NCBI RefSeq assembly: GCF_007971385.1
Contig: NZ_CP042434.1
Span: forward strand, 1,116,001 to 1,180,000
Direction: 5' to 3'
Length of the DNA stretch: 64,000 nucleotides
Origin: Arachidicoccus ginsenosidivorans
GTDB lineage: Bacteria > Bacteroidota > Bacteroidia > Chitinophagales > Chitinophagaceae
Each line of letters starts with the position of its first letter. Within the stretch, counting starts at the first letter, position 1. Both the position numbers and the translations under genes were made by a program. This document shows, piece after piece, positions 1 to 10,128 of the stretch. Below the pieces are notes generated by a model. The model searched no databases and was not told where the DNA came from. It saw only the letters and a list, made by a program, of their open reading frames with translations.

Positions 1-210
1 GAAATTGCCATCAATTCTTGATGCCTTACGGATGGCCAGAAATCGTTCAAAAAACATAAATATCGCCAATATTAAAAGAAAATACAGCGGATACATCAGT
101 ACGCCACCTTTGCCCAGCAGGCCCCAAACGGAGATCTTTGCCATTGCCTCCTGACCAGTCTGGACGGCCTGAACGGTTGTATCTGCTACAATTTGCAATA
201 AAACACTCAT
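1..210 (-). CDS. MotA/TolQ/ExbB proton channel family protein, N-terminal part
   Basis: The start of a minus-strand gene whose 3' part lies beyond the window edge. The 70 visible residues begin MSVLLQIVADTTVQAVQTGQ. They continue through a Gly-rich turn (WGLLGKGGVLMYP) into a hydrophobic segment (LYFLLILAIFMFFERF) and then a basic stretch. This is the usual beginning of ExbB/TolQ-type inner-membrane proton channel subunits, which pair with an ExbD/TolR protein and energise TonB or Tol. The start ATG is at 208-210 and the frame is open to the window edge. The visible part lacks the later conserved transmembrane helices, so ExbB and TolQ cannot be separated. Nearby TonB-dependent SusC receptors make an ExbB role sensible, but it may not be specific to this locus. 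Confidence 0.82.
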   Translation of the reverse strand, partial: MSVLLQIVADTTVQAVQTGQEAMAKISVWGLLGKGGVLMYPLYFLLILAIFMFFERFLAIRKASRIDGNF

Positions 211-354
211 ATTTATTATTATTAATATTTTCGCTAAAATAACAAGACCCTTACAAGAATTTTGTTAATGTTGATAAGTTTTAGTCCTTTTGGAAGGCTT
301 TCGCGTTAAAAGGTTTAAAACAAGGGCTAAATGTGCACAAAATAAGGTCTTATT

Positions 355-400
355 GCAAAAAAGGCTCCAACTATTTAAAGATAGTAGGAGCCTTTTTTGG
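355..400. terminator. Bidirectional rho-independent terminator
   Basis: GGCTCC (363-368) pairs with GGAGCC (388-393), with ACTAT/ATAGT pairing inside. The outer A-run and T-run allow use from either strand. It lies just downstream of the minus-strand PUL, whose last stop is at 420, and so probably ends that transcript. Confidence 0.8.
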
Positions 401-419
401 CATTATTGTTTAATCATTA

Positions 420-2112
420 TTATAATCCATAAATTTCCCTTTCAAATTTTACCAGCCAATTCTGTCCCTGAAGTCCCCAAGAGCTCTCAGGTTCAACCTT
501 AAGCCAGTAAAACATATTGGCCACCACATCCTCGGTAACTGGCACCACTGAAATACCTTCCGAGGGATCGGCCGTCATTGAAACAGGAACATCAGCTCCC
601 AATCCGTCCCATACGAAACTTCCGCCTAACATCATATCGTATCCAACAGGAGCCTGATTGTTTATAAGACCTCCGCCACCTTCGTTAATCGGCCAGTAAC
701 CAATCAAATTGTTATAATAAGGATGTTTGGTAATATCTTTCAAATTAATATTATCGGCAATAGTCGTTGCATCGAGCGCCACATTAAATATTTCAATATC
801 TGCTGCATGGAAATTCGTAGCAGATCCCGAAGACCCGTCATAGCCCATGGACAGAGGCGCCTTGGCATTAATATTTTTGTTTCCAGTTATATCCTTTGAT
901 ACGATAAAAACGCCATCCGTATAACAATAAGCCGTCCGCTTACCTCCTTCCATCTTCACGCTAACAGTAATTGTATGCCATTTACCACCAACGATGGGTG
1001 TCGGAACTGAAATCTGATTTTTTCCGCTACCTCCATTATTAGTCCCTCCAAATTCCACATTATAATGATCCCCTTCCTGCATCAGGAACCACCCTGTAAG
1101 ACTAGATCCGCTAAGGCCATCAGTTTTGCCAAAAAATCCCGGGTAAGAGGCATTGCTAGCCACACTTACCTGCAATTGGAATGAAAAGTCCTGGTCTGCC
1201 CCAAAATTATATAAGCCATTATCATCAGGAACATAAGCCAACACACCAGCAGTTCCTGTTCCTGAAAAATGAACCGTATTAAAACCGTGCTTCTGTAGCT
1301 CTTCTTTTTTAATTTATCATTTGAGGCTATAACAAAACCTGGTTCTGGTTCATTAACACTTCCCCTCTTGGAGAAGTAATCATTATCAGCCAGTCTTCTG
1401 CATTATAATTCGCTCGTGCCTTAAGCGCCGTAACCACCTCACCTATGTACCCATCAATTTTATCCAACGCTCCTTTGTAACCGGCATCAGAAATATCATA
1501 TTTACCTGCGTTACCCGCAAGCTCAGCACTATTAAAATCTAAAAACATCACTCCCAGTGTATTTAGACGCATTAATGCAACCGCAGAATCTTTTACAGAT
1601 GCATCATTATTTACTGCATATGGATAGTCTGCCACAGCTACATATTTAGCCAGATTCTGCCAAGGTGTAATAAGTGCAGTTTTATATCCCGGTTTGGTTT
1701 GCTGGATATAATTGATCACATTGGGCACATAAGGCGTTGATTCGTCTTCTCCCTCACTGATATCGCCACTGGGAACATATTGAAAAGTACTATCATATAT
1801 TTGATGTTTACCAAAACCAACACCTGTAAGTAAAGTCGTCCAACTAGCCGCATCTGTACTATTCACGTTTTTGAGCTGTGCATAAGAATACTTAGCTGTT
1901 TCTGTCAATTTTTGAAGATTAGGCAGGTTTGCCTTTTCAAGCTGCGCACCACTTAACCCATCTATAGAAATAATCAACACCTTGCGTTGTGTGGTGACAC
2001 TATCCTCTCCATACTCTTCAAAATAAGGAGGCGGATCTGCATATTTTTTACAGGCACTTCCCAATAGGGTCATAACCATCATGCAAAGTCCCAATCTTTT
2101 AATCATTGCCAT
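420..2112 (-). pseudogene. Phosphodiesterase-like/LamG lipoprotein, frameshifted (two single-base breaks)
   Basis: Last gene of the PUL and a paralogue of the gene at 4247-6073, with the same order of parts. A lipoprotein signal (from the ATG at 2110-2112, Cys in GSACKK) is followed by an alkaline-phosphatase-superfamily (type I phosphodiesterase-like) region starting KVLIISIDGLSG with TDAASWTTLLTG. Then come a LamG/concanavalin-like domain and a Trp-rich C-terminus that I think is DUF4983-like. The frame breaks twice: at a C-run (1362-1365 on +) and at a T-run (1305-1310 on +). Adding one base to each run gives a continuous protein of about 564 residues, joined through GFVIASNDKLKKEELQ. The motif that is SDHG in active family members reads SPRG, so metal binding looks lost. 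Likely a surface glycan-binding protein. The breaks may be sequencing errors. Confidence 0.75.
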
Positions 2113-2197
2113 AATATTAAAATTTATCCTATTTTCTTTTATTTTTAAAGCCGGCATACTTTAAACTTCAGGCATTGCCAGCATTCTTTTAAGATAA

Positions 2198-4166
2198 CTA
2201 ATAAACGCTTATTTCCGCCATGGATGCATAGGTTGCATTCGCATTCTGTCCACTGGTAAAGACAAGTTTGAATACACGGAAAGTTTGAGGTGTTGCAAAG
2301 GCCACTGCCTGTTGCGCATTCTGACCTATCAAATCTGCTTCCGTATATTTTGTAAGATGATCCTTATCCGGCCCCAGCCAGACTTCCACATGTTTAGGCT
2401 GTGTTCCGGTATTATTTTGTCTGAGGGTAAAATAAATACCATGCAGATCACTGGTCTCCTGTGTCATGTCTATTAACAGGTAGTGCGGATAAGGTGGTGA
2501 AGCGGCATACCACTGAGAATGCCAGAAAGTATTGATATTGCCATCCAGAATATTAGTCGCCTTACCATCTTCACCCTGCGTTTCTTCAGAATCAAAATAA
2601 ACCAGCCAGTCAGTTCTTGGGACACTATAGTCGACAACATTGTTGCCTCCTGTTTTTGTCAGCGGATTATAGTTCCAGATATCTGTTTTTAATTTACTGG
2701 GGTACTGTACCCCATCGCTTCTCTGGCTTGCGCAGAAACACTGATACCCCAGGCCTGAAAAAATTTAAAATAATCCTGATGCGTATATTCGCAGACTGCT
2801 TCATATAAGAAGTCATGTTTGGCTAGATCATTCAGCGAATAACGCTGGGCATGCCTTGCTCTCCAATACAAGTAAGGCATTAAACCATAGCCATCATCTT
2901 TACCATCCCACCGGTGAATCCTATCAAACAACTGCATAAAGGGATCATACGTGTAAACGGATTATCCACCAATTCATCCTTATCAAAATCCTTTCCGGCA
3001 TTGTCCTGACTGGTGTATGCGAGGCCATCGGCCGCAGCTCCAGGTAGGGCCGGGTGTAAAGCAGCCACATTTTTAATCCCGATCCGGTGTGCTCTTTTAA
3101 TGGAAAAGAGATTATTGGTGGTTTCTCCAAGTGTACTCCAGCTCCAATAATTACCCTGCTGGTTATTATGCCCGATTTCATGCAGCGTTCCCCAGATAGA
3201 AACTGTATCAGTAGCGATCATTGCTGCACTAAACCACTCTCCATCATCCTGAGCCACAACAGGATAACCGCTATGCCCGTATCCAACTGAAGGCTGTATA
3301 TCTAAAACAACGCGCCAGGGTAAATTAATGGGTTTATCAATGTCATCAGATGCAGTATCAGAGAGGCCTTCCCAATTATTATAATCCTTTTCAATTATTT
3401 CGTTCCATGCCTGGAGTTCTTTAATCGGATCAACATCCGAATGGTTTTGTAACCAGCTTACCATCTTAGCCGTCGGTAAGGTAAAATCAATATGTTCAGA
3501 AACAAAGTCGAACCAAGGCACCTTACTTTCAAGGATCTCCTTTTTCCAGGTAGCTGCATCTGTTTTACCTAACACAAAATCTGGACTTTTACAGGCACCC
3601 GTGAAGGTCAGTTTTACAGGATCCTTAATCGGGAAAGAGGTCATTATGTAGATATTCCCTCCAAATAGATTTCTTACATGGTTAATACCCGGAAACAACA
3701 TTTTGCGGTTATAAATTATAGGTTCTCTCCTCCTGGGGGACTGCGCGGTTAAATCATCCGTCCACATGCCGATTTGACAGATTAATCCTTTTACACCTTC
3801 CGGCACCAAGATTGTCACGGGCTCTCCGGGACCTGCATACATGCCGGTACTAAATATGGGTTGAGGAATTACACTGATTCGAAGTCTATTATAAGCTTCA
3901 TTCAGATAATTTAAATTTAGCGTCACCGCATAATTTTCCAACCGGGGCTCTGCAGCGTCCACCAGTCCTGGAAAAATCCTCGCTTTTGCCAGCATACTAT
4001 AATCAGGACGGCTATCAGAAGTATCGATGGTTATATTCTCCTGTAAGGTATCCGTACCATAACCATCTGCCACATCAAATCCATACTTCTTGCAACTACT
4101 CAAAGAGAATACCATAAGCCCGGTAAGCACTAAAAGAAGGCTAAATAAATAATGTATTTTTTTCAT
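2198..4166 (-). pseudogene. M60-family zinc metallopeptidase lipoprotein with CBM32-like C-terminus, frameshifted
   Basis: M60 (enhancin-like) peptidases cleave O-glycosylated, mucin-type proteins. The N-terminus is a lipoprotein signal (Cys in LSSCKKYG). The catalytic motif HEIGHNNQ is at residues 329-336, with the third ligand Glu at about 348 (LGETTN), fitting HExGHx(8-28)E. Two breaks follow the catalytic centre: a three-base A-run at 2938-2940 on + and a four-base G-run at 2699-2702 on +. One added base at each restores about 656 codons: MIPFMQLFDRIHRWDG, then PSKLKTDIWNYNP. The reading then runs through a discoidin/CBM32-like domain (ILDGNINTFWHSQW, HYLLIDM) to the stop at 2198. All catalytic residues precede the first break. 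It sits between two phosphodiesterase-like/LamG genes in the same operon. Probably intact in the cell if the breaks are sequencing errors. Confidence 0.85.
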
Positions 4167-4246
4167 CCCAAAATATTTTATTGTTTGATGGCCTGGTTTT
4201 CAGGATCAGTGATCCGGCCTTTTTCAAATCGACTTTCTTAATTCTA

Positions 4247-6073
4247 TTAATAATTATCCGGTAACTGAACATCATTATAACCGTTGGACCAGTACTGTCC
4301 TTCCAGGCTCCAATCAGGCTGAATAATCAACCCTAACCATTGATAAATCTGTATAGGGATATCCAATCCGTTAGGCGTTGCTTTATAGAAGTTCTGATCG
4401 GGAGAGGGACAGACACTGTTACTGACCTCATTAAAGGTGTACCACTTGGCAAGGGCACTCGGATCTTGCACATCTCCATCTTGTTGATTTACAGAATAAT
4501 CTTTAATTTTCGTAGCGCCATTCCCTTCATTTATTCTGTAATCTGCTGCCAGATATTGGTAATATGGACTGGAGGTCGGAATTTCATTTTTACAATTATA
4601 TTGTGTGATAATAGAGTAAGGCAATAAGGTTTTCCAGTACCTGAAATCCGTTACATAAAAATCCGTATAATTACCTACACTATGGCCTTGGGGCATATGC
4701 CCAATAACAAGCGGTTTCCCCGACGTCATATCTGCGTCCAGCTGCACGGTTCTGTCACTAATATCGATTAATCCATCAAAATATAAATTAACATGCACCT
4801 TATTACTCCCTTTTGGCCAGGCAACGGTGGCAGAAAGGGTGTGCCAGTTATTGTCATTAACCTGAGCATTCATACCGATGTTATAATATCTGCCTTTACT
4901 GTCCGAAATATAAAATATAAACCCATTTCCATTACGCCAGAAGGACCAGGCATTCCCATTGGAATAAAAACCGGTAGCCATTCCTACTATATTCATAAAA
5001 TATTCAGATCCAGTAACACCTGTTTTTACATATTTAAATTTAAAAGCAATGGTCGCACTATCGCCACTACGCAAATCATAAACATGTTTATCATCGGGCA
5101 CATTAATATTTACCCCGGTGGATCCTGTACCTGTCAATAACAACGTTGAATCATTATAGGCCGAAAGACCTTTAGTGGAAGGTGTACCGTCTCTGCCAAT
5201 GTTTTCAGCCACAAAACGGGGATTATTATAAATAATAAAACTGTTCCTTCTGGTATCATTATATGCTGAAGTACTGTCTCCGTTATTATTTTTATCGATC
5301 AGCCCATTTTCATTAGAGGCAACCACTATCAACCAGTTTTCATTGGCATAATTGGGTCTTGCTTTCAGCGCTTCCAATATTTTACCTATATAACCATCCA
5401 CCGTTTTAACAGCACTAGCATATTCAGGAATATTAAACCTGTAGCCGAACTGGTCACCGGCCTTCGCAATAGAATGAAACTGTCCAATAATCAACCTTGC
5501 CGAATCATTTTTCAGGTTGTCAATAACATTGGCGGAAACAGCAGCGTCATCATTTTCAGTAAGTTTATTTTCGGAAGCATCCTTCAATAAATATTGATTA
5601 AACATTTTTGAAGATGCATAGCCCGCAGTCCTAATATCGGGTGCAATATTCTTTAACCTGGTGGTGATTGAAGGATACTCTTTCAGATTTGCCGTATCAA
5701 AATTCTGTTCTACCTTAGTTAAGTCCGAGTTATATCCAGTCATCATGGAAGCCCAGGCACCCGGCAATACAGTATCTTTATTATTTGCTCCGCTCATGCC
5801 TATCCACGTATAAACAGACGTCTTCAGCAAAGAAGTGATATTTGGAGGAGACAAAGTATCGATTTGTTTTCCTTCTGCACCATCAAGTATCAAATACAGT
5901 ACTTTACGCCCCTGCCCCTGTATTCCATTTCCATCTGGAGGATAGGATGACGGAAGATCATTTACGACCGTCTTATTACAGGCGAAGGTGGCCATCACGC
6001 AAGCCGTTAAAAACAACTTACCAGTCATCCCCATCAAATTTTGTATATTTTTATGTATCGTCATGACTATCAA
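4247..6073 (-). CDS. Phosphodiesterase-like/LamG surface lipoprotein
   Basis: A lipoprotein of about 600 residues. The signal ends at the Cys in VMATFACNK; starts at 6073, 6064 or the Met of MGMTGKLF are all possible. Residues about 55-290 resemble the alkaline phosphatase superfamily: KVLYLILDGAEGKQI, a TVLPGAWASMMTG segment in the position of the nucleophile Thr, and VDGYIGKILEALKARPNY. The usual SDHG metal-ligand motif reads ASNENG, so catalysis is doubtful. A LamG/concanavalin-like domain follows at about 340-510 (DLRSGDSATIAFKFKY, NWHTLSATVAWPKGS). The Trp-rich end (QIYQWLGLIIQPDWSLEGQY) is probably DUF4983-like. It lies 12 bases downstream of the DUF5008-like gene, in one operon. A non-catalytic glycan-binding role at the cell surface is my inference. 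Confidence 0.75.
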   Translation of the reverse strand: MIVMTIHKNIQNLMGMTGKLFLTACVMATFACNKTVVNDLPSSYPPDGNGIQGQGRKVLYLILDGAEGKQIDTLSPPNITSLLKTSVYTWIGMSGANNKDTVLPGAWASMMTGYNSDLTKVEQNFDTANLKEYPSITTRLKNIAPDIRTAGYASSKMFNQYLLKDASENKLTENDDAAVSANVIDNLKNDSARLIIGQFHSIAKAGDQFGYRFNIPEYASAVKTVDGYIGKILEALKARPNYANENWLIVVASNENGLIDKNNNGDSTSAYNDTRRNSFIIYNNPRFVAENIGRDGTPSTKGLSAYNDSTLLLTGTGSTGVNINVPDDKHVYDLRSGDSATIAFKFKYVKTGVTGSEYFMNIVGMATGFYSNGNAWSFWRNGNGFIFYISDSKGRYYNIGMNAQVNDNNWHTLSATVAWPKGSNKVHVNLYFDGLIDISDRTVQLDADMTSGKPLVIGHMPQGHSVGNYTDFYVTDFRYWKTLLPYSIITQYNCKNEIPTSSPYYQYLAADYRINEGNGATKIKDYSVNQQDGDVQDPSALAKWYTFNEVSNSVCPSPDQNFYKATPNGLDIPIQIYQWLGLIIQPDWSLEGQYWSNGYNDVQLPDNY

Positions 6074-6085
6074 CCTAATTTTAAA

Positions 6086-7687
6086 TTAATCAAAAGCAAT
6101 TTTTACAATATTCCCGACCTTAACATTGTCGAAAAGAGAAATTAACCCATAAATAACTACGCTGTGTGCACTGGTCTCCACATGGCCTGTGATCGCCCCT
6201 GTGAATGCCCCGGTATTATTATACCCTTCAGCCAAGGTCCCATCTGCATTCAAAATCATAAACCCTTGACGAACAGTATTGTCATAATTGCTAAAAGTAC
6301 CAGAGACCAGGATCATTCCATTGTCTAATTGACCAGCATAATTAGGTGAACCACCGGAATAGGATTTTAATTTAAAGTCCCCGTTATAAGTACCATCGGC
6401 ATTCAACATAACAATTCCATTGGCCTGATGCCCATCAAAATGTGTAAAATCACCTGTCAACAATATATGACCAGTCGTTTTATTGTAAGTTATTCTATAC
6501 ACATCCCCATCAGCACCGGAACCAATAGCTGCTGCAAAGGTAGGATCCAGTGCACCATCATCCGTAAGGGCGCCAATTTTTGGTGCACTGGCAGTGCCAA
6601 ATTTAGTAAAGGAGCCCACAAATATAATTTTGCCATCAGGCAACTGAATTGCATCAGAAATATTACCATTCAGTTGTCTTGGGCCATAGCCTAAAACCGG
6701 ATCGAAGTTATAGGTGGAATCCATGGCTCCTGTATCGTCAATCTTCACAAAATTGTACATTACCGTGCGGTCAATGTAATAATTATTCTTCTGCGATCCT
6801 TGATAATAATAGCTGTAATACTGGGTAATATTCCCAACAGAAATAATATTATGATTGGCATCCTCAAATAATTTGACCACATTACCACTCAAATAAGCAT
6901 TCAGTTTAGGCGCCATAACTGTATCATCTTCGGGCTTTAACTCTGAATTAGGGTTTATTAATGTATCAATACCTACATCCAATGAGCAATCGTCATTGAT
7001 CCTAGTGATGCCATCCACAGTATAATCACCATAAGTCGACATAATCCCTCCAATGTAATATTGTCCAGCTAAGGGAAGAATTGTGCTAATAAGTCCTCCA
7101 TAGGCACCTTTGCCCGCATCATAATCAAGAAAGGATCCATCGGAAGACAATTTCACTATTCCATTAATTTTCTGAGTAGCACTCTTGCTGTTAAAATCAG
7201 TAAAGCTACCACCCAACAGGAACATTCCATTACCTGCACTGTTATAATAAGCCGTATAAATTGGTCCATTGGTTCCACTTCCAACTTTAAAAGTTGCGTC
7301 CGCTGAAACTTTACCATCAATTTTCAAAATCGGACCATAAAAATACTGCCCGTCTGTAGTTAGTACTGCTGCAGGACCGGAAGAGGTCCCTTCTGGAATA
7401 ATTACTGTAGCCAGACTGTCGGTCACATTAACAATCTCAGCCTGAATCTGGTTAATAAAGAATTTATAATCTTTTAATTTATCCAGTCCGATTACCTCAA
7501 AGGTCACTTTGTCTCCCGCTTTTCCATCAACTGGATTCGGCTTTTTCCCAAAGAATTTGACCGCAGTTTGAGGTGCATCAAAATATGGCCCAGAACCTAG
7601 ATTCGATTCTTTGTTGCAACTAAAAAGCAATAGCCCGGCAAAAAAGAAAACCAGCAGATAATAATATTTGAAAGCAACTTTATTCAT
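6086..7687 (-). CDS. DUF5008-like lipoprotein with delta-60 (DUF5122) repeats
   Basis: A 533-residue lipoprotein (Cys in LLLFSCNKESN). Residues about 40-125 form an IPT/TIG-like beta domain (GKAGDKVTFEVIGLDKLKDY). From about 130 onward there are several delta-60-type repeats with the pattern 'GkillvGsFt.f.g....igilt.DGtlD.tF'. Examples are FLLGGSFTDFN, IIFVGSFTKFG with DDGALDPTF, and ILLTGDFTHFDG. Such repeats fold as propeller blades. In known Bacteroidota PULs this family accompanies SusCD, fasciclin and M60 genes, and it is thought to be a surface-exposed accessory or glycan-binding protein. The gene lies 41 bases downstream of the fasciclin gene and 12 bases upstream of the phosphodiesterase-like gene. 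The family name is from memory; the repeats are visible directly. Confidence 0.75.
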   Translation of the reverse strand: MNKVAFKYYYLLVFFFAGLLLFSCNKESNLGSGPYFDAPQTAVKFFGKKPNPVDGKAGDKVTFEVIGLDKLKDYKFFINQIQAEIVNVTDSLATVIIPEGTSSGPAAVLTTDGQYFYGPILKIDGKVSADATFKVGSGTNGPIYTAYYNSAGNGMFLLGGSFTDFNSKSATQKINGIVKLSSDGSFLDYDAGKGAYGGLISTILPLAGQYYIGGIMSTYGDYTVDGITRINDDCSLDVGIDTLINPNSELKPEDDTVMAPKLNAYLSGNVVKLFEDANHNIISVGNITQYYSYYYQGSQKNNYYIDRTVMYNFVKIDDTGAMDSTYNFDPVLGYGPRQLNGNISDAIQLPDGKIIFVGSFTKFGTASAPKIGALTDDGALDPTFAAAIGSGADGDVYRITYNKTTGHILLTGDFTHFDGHQANGIVMLNADGTYNGDFKLKSYSGGSPNYAGQLDNGMILVSGTFSNYDNTVRQGFMILNADGTLAEGYNNTGAFTGAITGHVETSAHSVVIYGLISLFDNVKVGNIVKIAFD

Positions 7688-7728
7688 TATTTAATTCTTT
7701 TTAAGTAGTTTGGTTACTCAATTAATTT

Positions 7729-8505
7729 TTATTTACTGTAATCGATACCCGCAGCCAAAGCGTCCTGTACAAATTCATAAGGCTGGAATCCAAAATAGAC
7801 CGGTAAAATAATTTGATTGGTTTCGTCAGAATCAGGATCCAGATACATTACAGTCTGAGTATATTGAAGCACATGTACAATACCGTTATAAGGATTAATA
7901 TCCGAAGAAGCGACCGGAATCAAATATGGGAGAAATGCCGGAGGAGTCTCACCTGAGAAATAGCCAAGCATTAATTGTCTGTAACCTGCATATTTTACCC
8001 CATTCACATCATTAAAATACACACCGATATTCATTACTTTACCACCATAAGAAGAGTAGTATTGCCCTCCATAGACCTGCATTGCAAGTGGATCAATCTG
8101 GGGATAGTCCTTTAAGCGGTGCACACCTTTAAAAATATACAATGATAATTCCTTTTTCCAGAAACTGCCAGGCAGTTGTTCTAAACTGGTAATTGTATCC
8201 TTTCCTTTTAACAACAATTGCTGATTCAGGTAGAAAACACTTGACAGAATACAGGTATCTGCAGGGGCAAAAAATGTTATAGAATCATTCTGGAATATAT
8301 CCTCCATTCCCGCCAACCGGATTACCTTGCATAAAGAATCAAACAAGTGGTATTGGTTCTGCTCCAGATAATCCATTACTGTTCCTTTATATTCGGCTTT
8401 ATGAAGGCCAGTATCGATATAATAGCTATCCTTATGGCAGGCGCCAAATGTTAGTACCCCCAAGAACAACATCCCCGCCCAGCCTATAAATTTCTTAATT
8501 CCCAT
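7729..8505 (-). CDS. Fasciclin (FAS1) domain lipoprotein of the second SusCD unit
   Basis: A 258-residue lipoprotein. I chose the ATG at 8503-8505 (MGIKKFIGWAGMLFLGVLTF, lipobox Cys in FGACHKD). The longer open frame would overlap the SusD gene and has no signal sequence. The FAS1 domain is recognised from YLEQNQYHLFDSLCKVI near residue 45, SITFFAPADTCILSS near 78 and NGIVHVLQYTQ near 205, the two conserved boxes of the fold. FAS1 proteins in PULs are surface adhesion or glycan-contact proteins. It follows susD by 55 bases, and a second FAS1 gene occupies the same position after the upstream SusCD pair. Confidence 0.85.
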   Translation of the reverse strand: MGIKKFIGWAGMLFLGVLTFGACHKDSYYIDTGLHKAEYKGTVMDYLEQNQYHLFDSLCKVIRLAGMEDIFQNDSITFFAPADTCILSSVFYLNQQLLLKGKDTITSLEQLPGSFWKKELSLYIFKGVHRLKDYPQIDPLAMQVYGGQYYSSYGGKVMNIGVYFNDVNGVKYAGYRQLMLGYFSGETPPAFLPYLIPVASSDINPYNGIVHVLQYTQTVMYLDPDSDETNQIILPVYFGFQPYEFVQDALAAGIDYSK

Positions 8506-8560
8506 TTTACTTTCTTTTATAATAATTTGAATGCTATTTAAAATGATCAAACACACATTT

Positions 8561-10084
8561 TTATCTCCAATAATCATTGAGTCGCATATTTGGATTTTTA
8601 TCCAATGCTTTTGTGCTGATGGGCCAGGTCCAGGCTCCATTTGCAAAAGCTTCTGCAGACATCGGATGCGGGCAAACCTTGGCATCTAAGATTCTTTTGG
8701 TTCTTACCATATCGAAGAAATAATATCCTTCTCCAAATAGTTCCTTCCATCTTTCATAAAATATGGCATCGGACAAATCTTCATTTGGCGTTTCTCCTTC
8801 AACATAGTCAGTTGCGCCGGCCCTGTCTCTAACTATATCTAATAAGCGAATCGCTTCATCATTTTTCCCCAGATTGGCGCACGCCTCAGCTCTGAGTAAA
8901 ATAGCATCTGGGAGGCGAAAAATAATCTGGTTATCATCAGGATTCACATCTTCCCCTTCCTCCGCATAGATATTACTAAATTTCAGGTACTCTAAATTAA
9001 AATTCGTATTCGTTCCTGTAAACAAAAGCTTTCTGCGCAGATCCGGTTTGTCTTCAGGAAATAATTTAGTCAGGTATTTATCCGTAATCATCAAATAACT
9101 TTGTGAACTACCATTTTGTTTATGTGGGTAGTGTAACATGTTATCTGTAAATGTCGCAAAAAGGCCAAACACCTCTCCTTTATTCAGGCTCTGCGAAATT
9201 TCAAATAAACCTTCTTTTGAATTTCCTTCAAACACCTCATGAAATCTATCCATAGGAAGCAGTTCATAGGCTCCTCCATTATCACTAAGCAATACGTTAC
9301 CCAGTGAATCTGTCTGCTGCCAATATTTAACTTTATTATCTTCATCAAAACCGGCACACCACATATTAATATTCATCATCAGATCTAAAGCGGACCCCTT
9401 CATAGCACGCACACCCCTTTTCGAAGGATCATCGTAAGTCCAGGGCAAGCCATCTACTGCAGTACTCATGTCAACAAGGCACTTGTTTAGCACAGTAACC
9501 ATATTTTCTCTGCTAGAAGCATCTGTTTTATATGGTTCAGTATAATAAGGGATATCGCCATATAGCCTTGCCATATAAAAATAGCATAGATTTCTCATAA
9601 AAACCGCCTCCCCTTTATACTGTCCAGCGAGTCTCGCCGTCAAAACACCATCCTGTTTTTCAATTTCGTCTACCAAAATATTACAAGAGGAGATGATTTG
9701 AAAAAATCTGGTCCAATCCGTAATTTTTGCATAAGTACCAACCCAGTTGGTTGTAGAATTAATTGCACCCAATAAATCATTATTAGCGAACTGATTAATA
9801 TAATTACGATTGGAAGTATTTACACCAACAAAAGGCGCACACCTAAAATCGCCTATAGCTGGAAAAAATTGCGTATAGGTTCCGCCATAATCCATCATAG
9901 TCATTGTACGAAACTGGTTATAAATGCCAGCCATATAATTATCAAAGTCAGATTGGGTTTTCCAGAAGTTATTACCAGATAAGGCACTGATTGGATCAAC
10001 ATTCAGGAACTTCTTGCACCCTCCACAGAACATCAGACCTGTAGAGATAACCGCAATCCAAATGAGCTTATTTAAACTTTTCAT
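8561..10084 (-). CDS. SusD/RagB-family nutrient-binding lipoprotein (second unit)
   Basis: A 507-residue lipoprotein (MKSLNKLIWIAVISTGLMFC, Cys in FCGGCKKFLNVDP). The N-terminal pattern KKFLNVDPISALSGNNFWKT and the helical TPR-like core (AGQYKGEAVFMRNLCYFYMA, ILLRAEACANLG, ERWKELFGEGYYFFDMVRTK) are characteristic of SusD. It ends MRLNDYWR, the usual SusD finish. SusD forms the lid over the SusC channel and binds the glycan or glycopeptide before import. It is 44 bases downstream of its susC and in the same transcription unit. The frame is unbroken. Confidence 0.95.
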   Translation of the reverse strand: MKSLNKLIWIAVISTGLMFCGGCKKFLNVDPISALSGNNFWKTQSDFDNYMAGIYNQFRTMTMMDYGGTYTQFFPAIGDFRCAPFVGVNTSNRNYINQFANNDLLGAINSTTNWVGTYAKITDWTRFFQIISSCNILVDEIEKQDGVLTARLAGQYKGEAVFMRNLCYFYMARLYGDIPYYTEPYKTDASSRENMVTVLNKCLVDMSTAVDGLPWTYDDPSKRGVRAMKGSALDLMMNINMWCAGFDEDNKVKYWQQTDSLGNVLLSDNGGAYELLPMDRFHEVFEGNSKEGLFEISQSLNKGEVFGLFATFTDNMLHYPHKQNGSSQSYLMITDKYLTKLFPEDKPDLRRKLLFTGTNTNFNLEYLKFSNIYAEEGEDVNPDDNQIIFRLPDAILLRAEACANLGKNDEAIRLLDIVRDRAGATDYVEGETPNEDLSDAIFYERWKELFGEGYYFFDMVRTKRILDAKVCPHPMSAEAFANGAWTWPISTKALDKNPNMRLNDYWR

Positions 10085-10128
10085 ATAAATTACTTTTTAC
10101 TGCTCGAATATTTTTATATTATCTACAC

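Noticed and set aside
290..502. Open frame on + across the PUL end
   Set aside because: It covers the terminator hairpin and the reverse of a LamG gene, has no family features and no start context.
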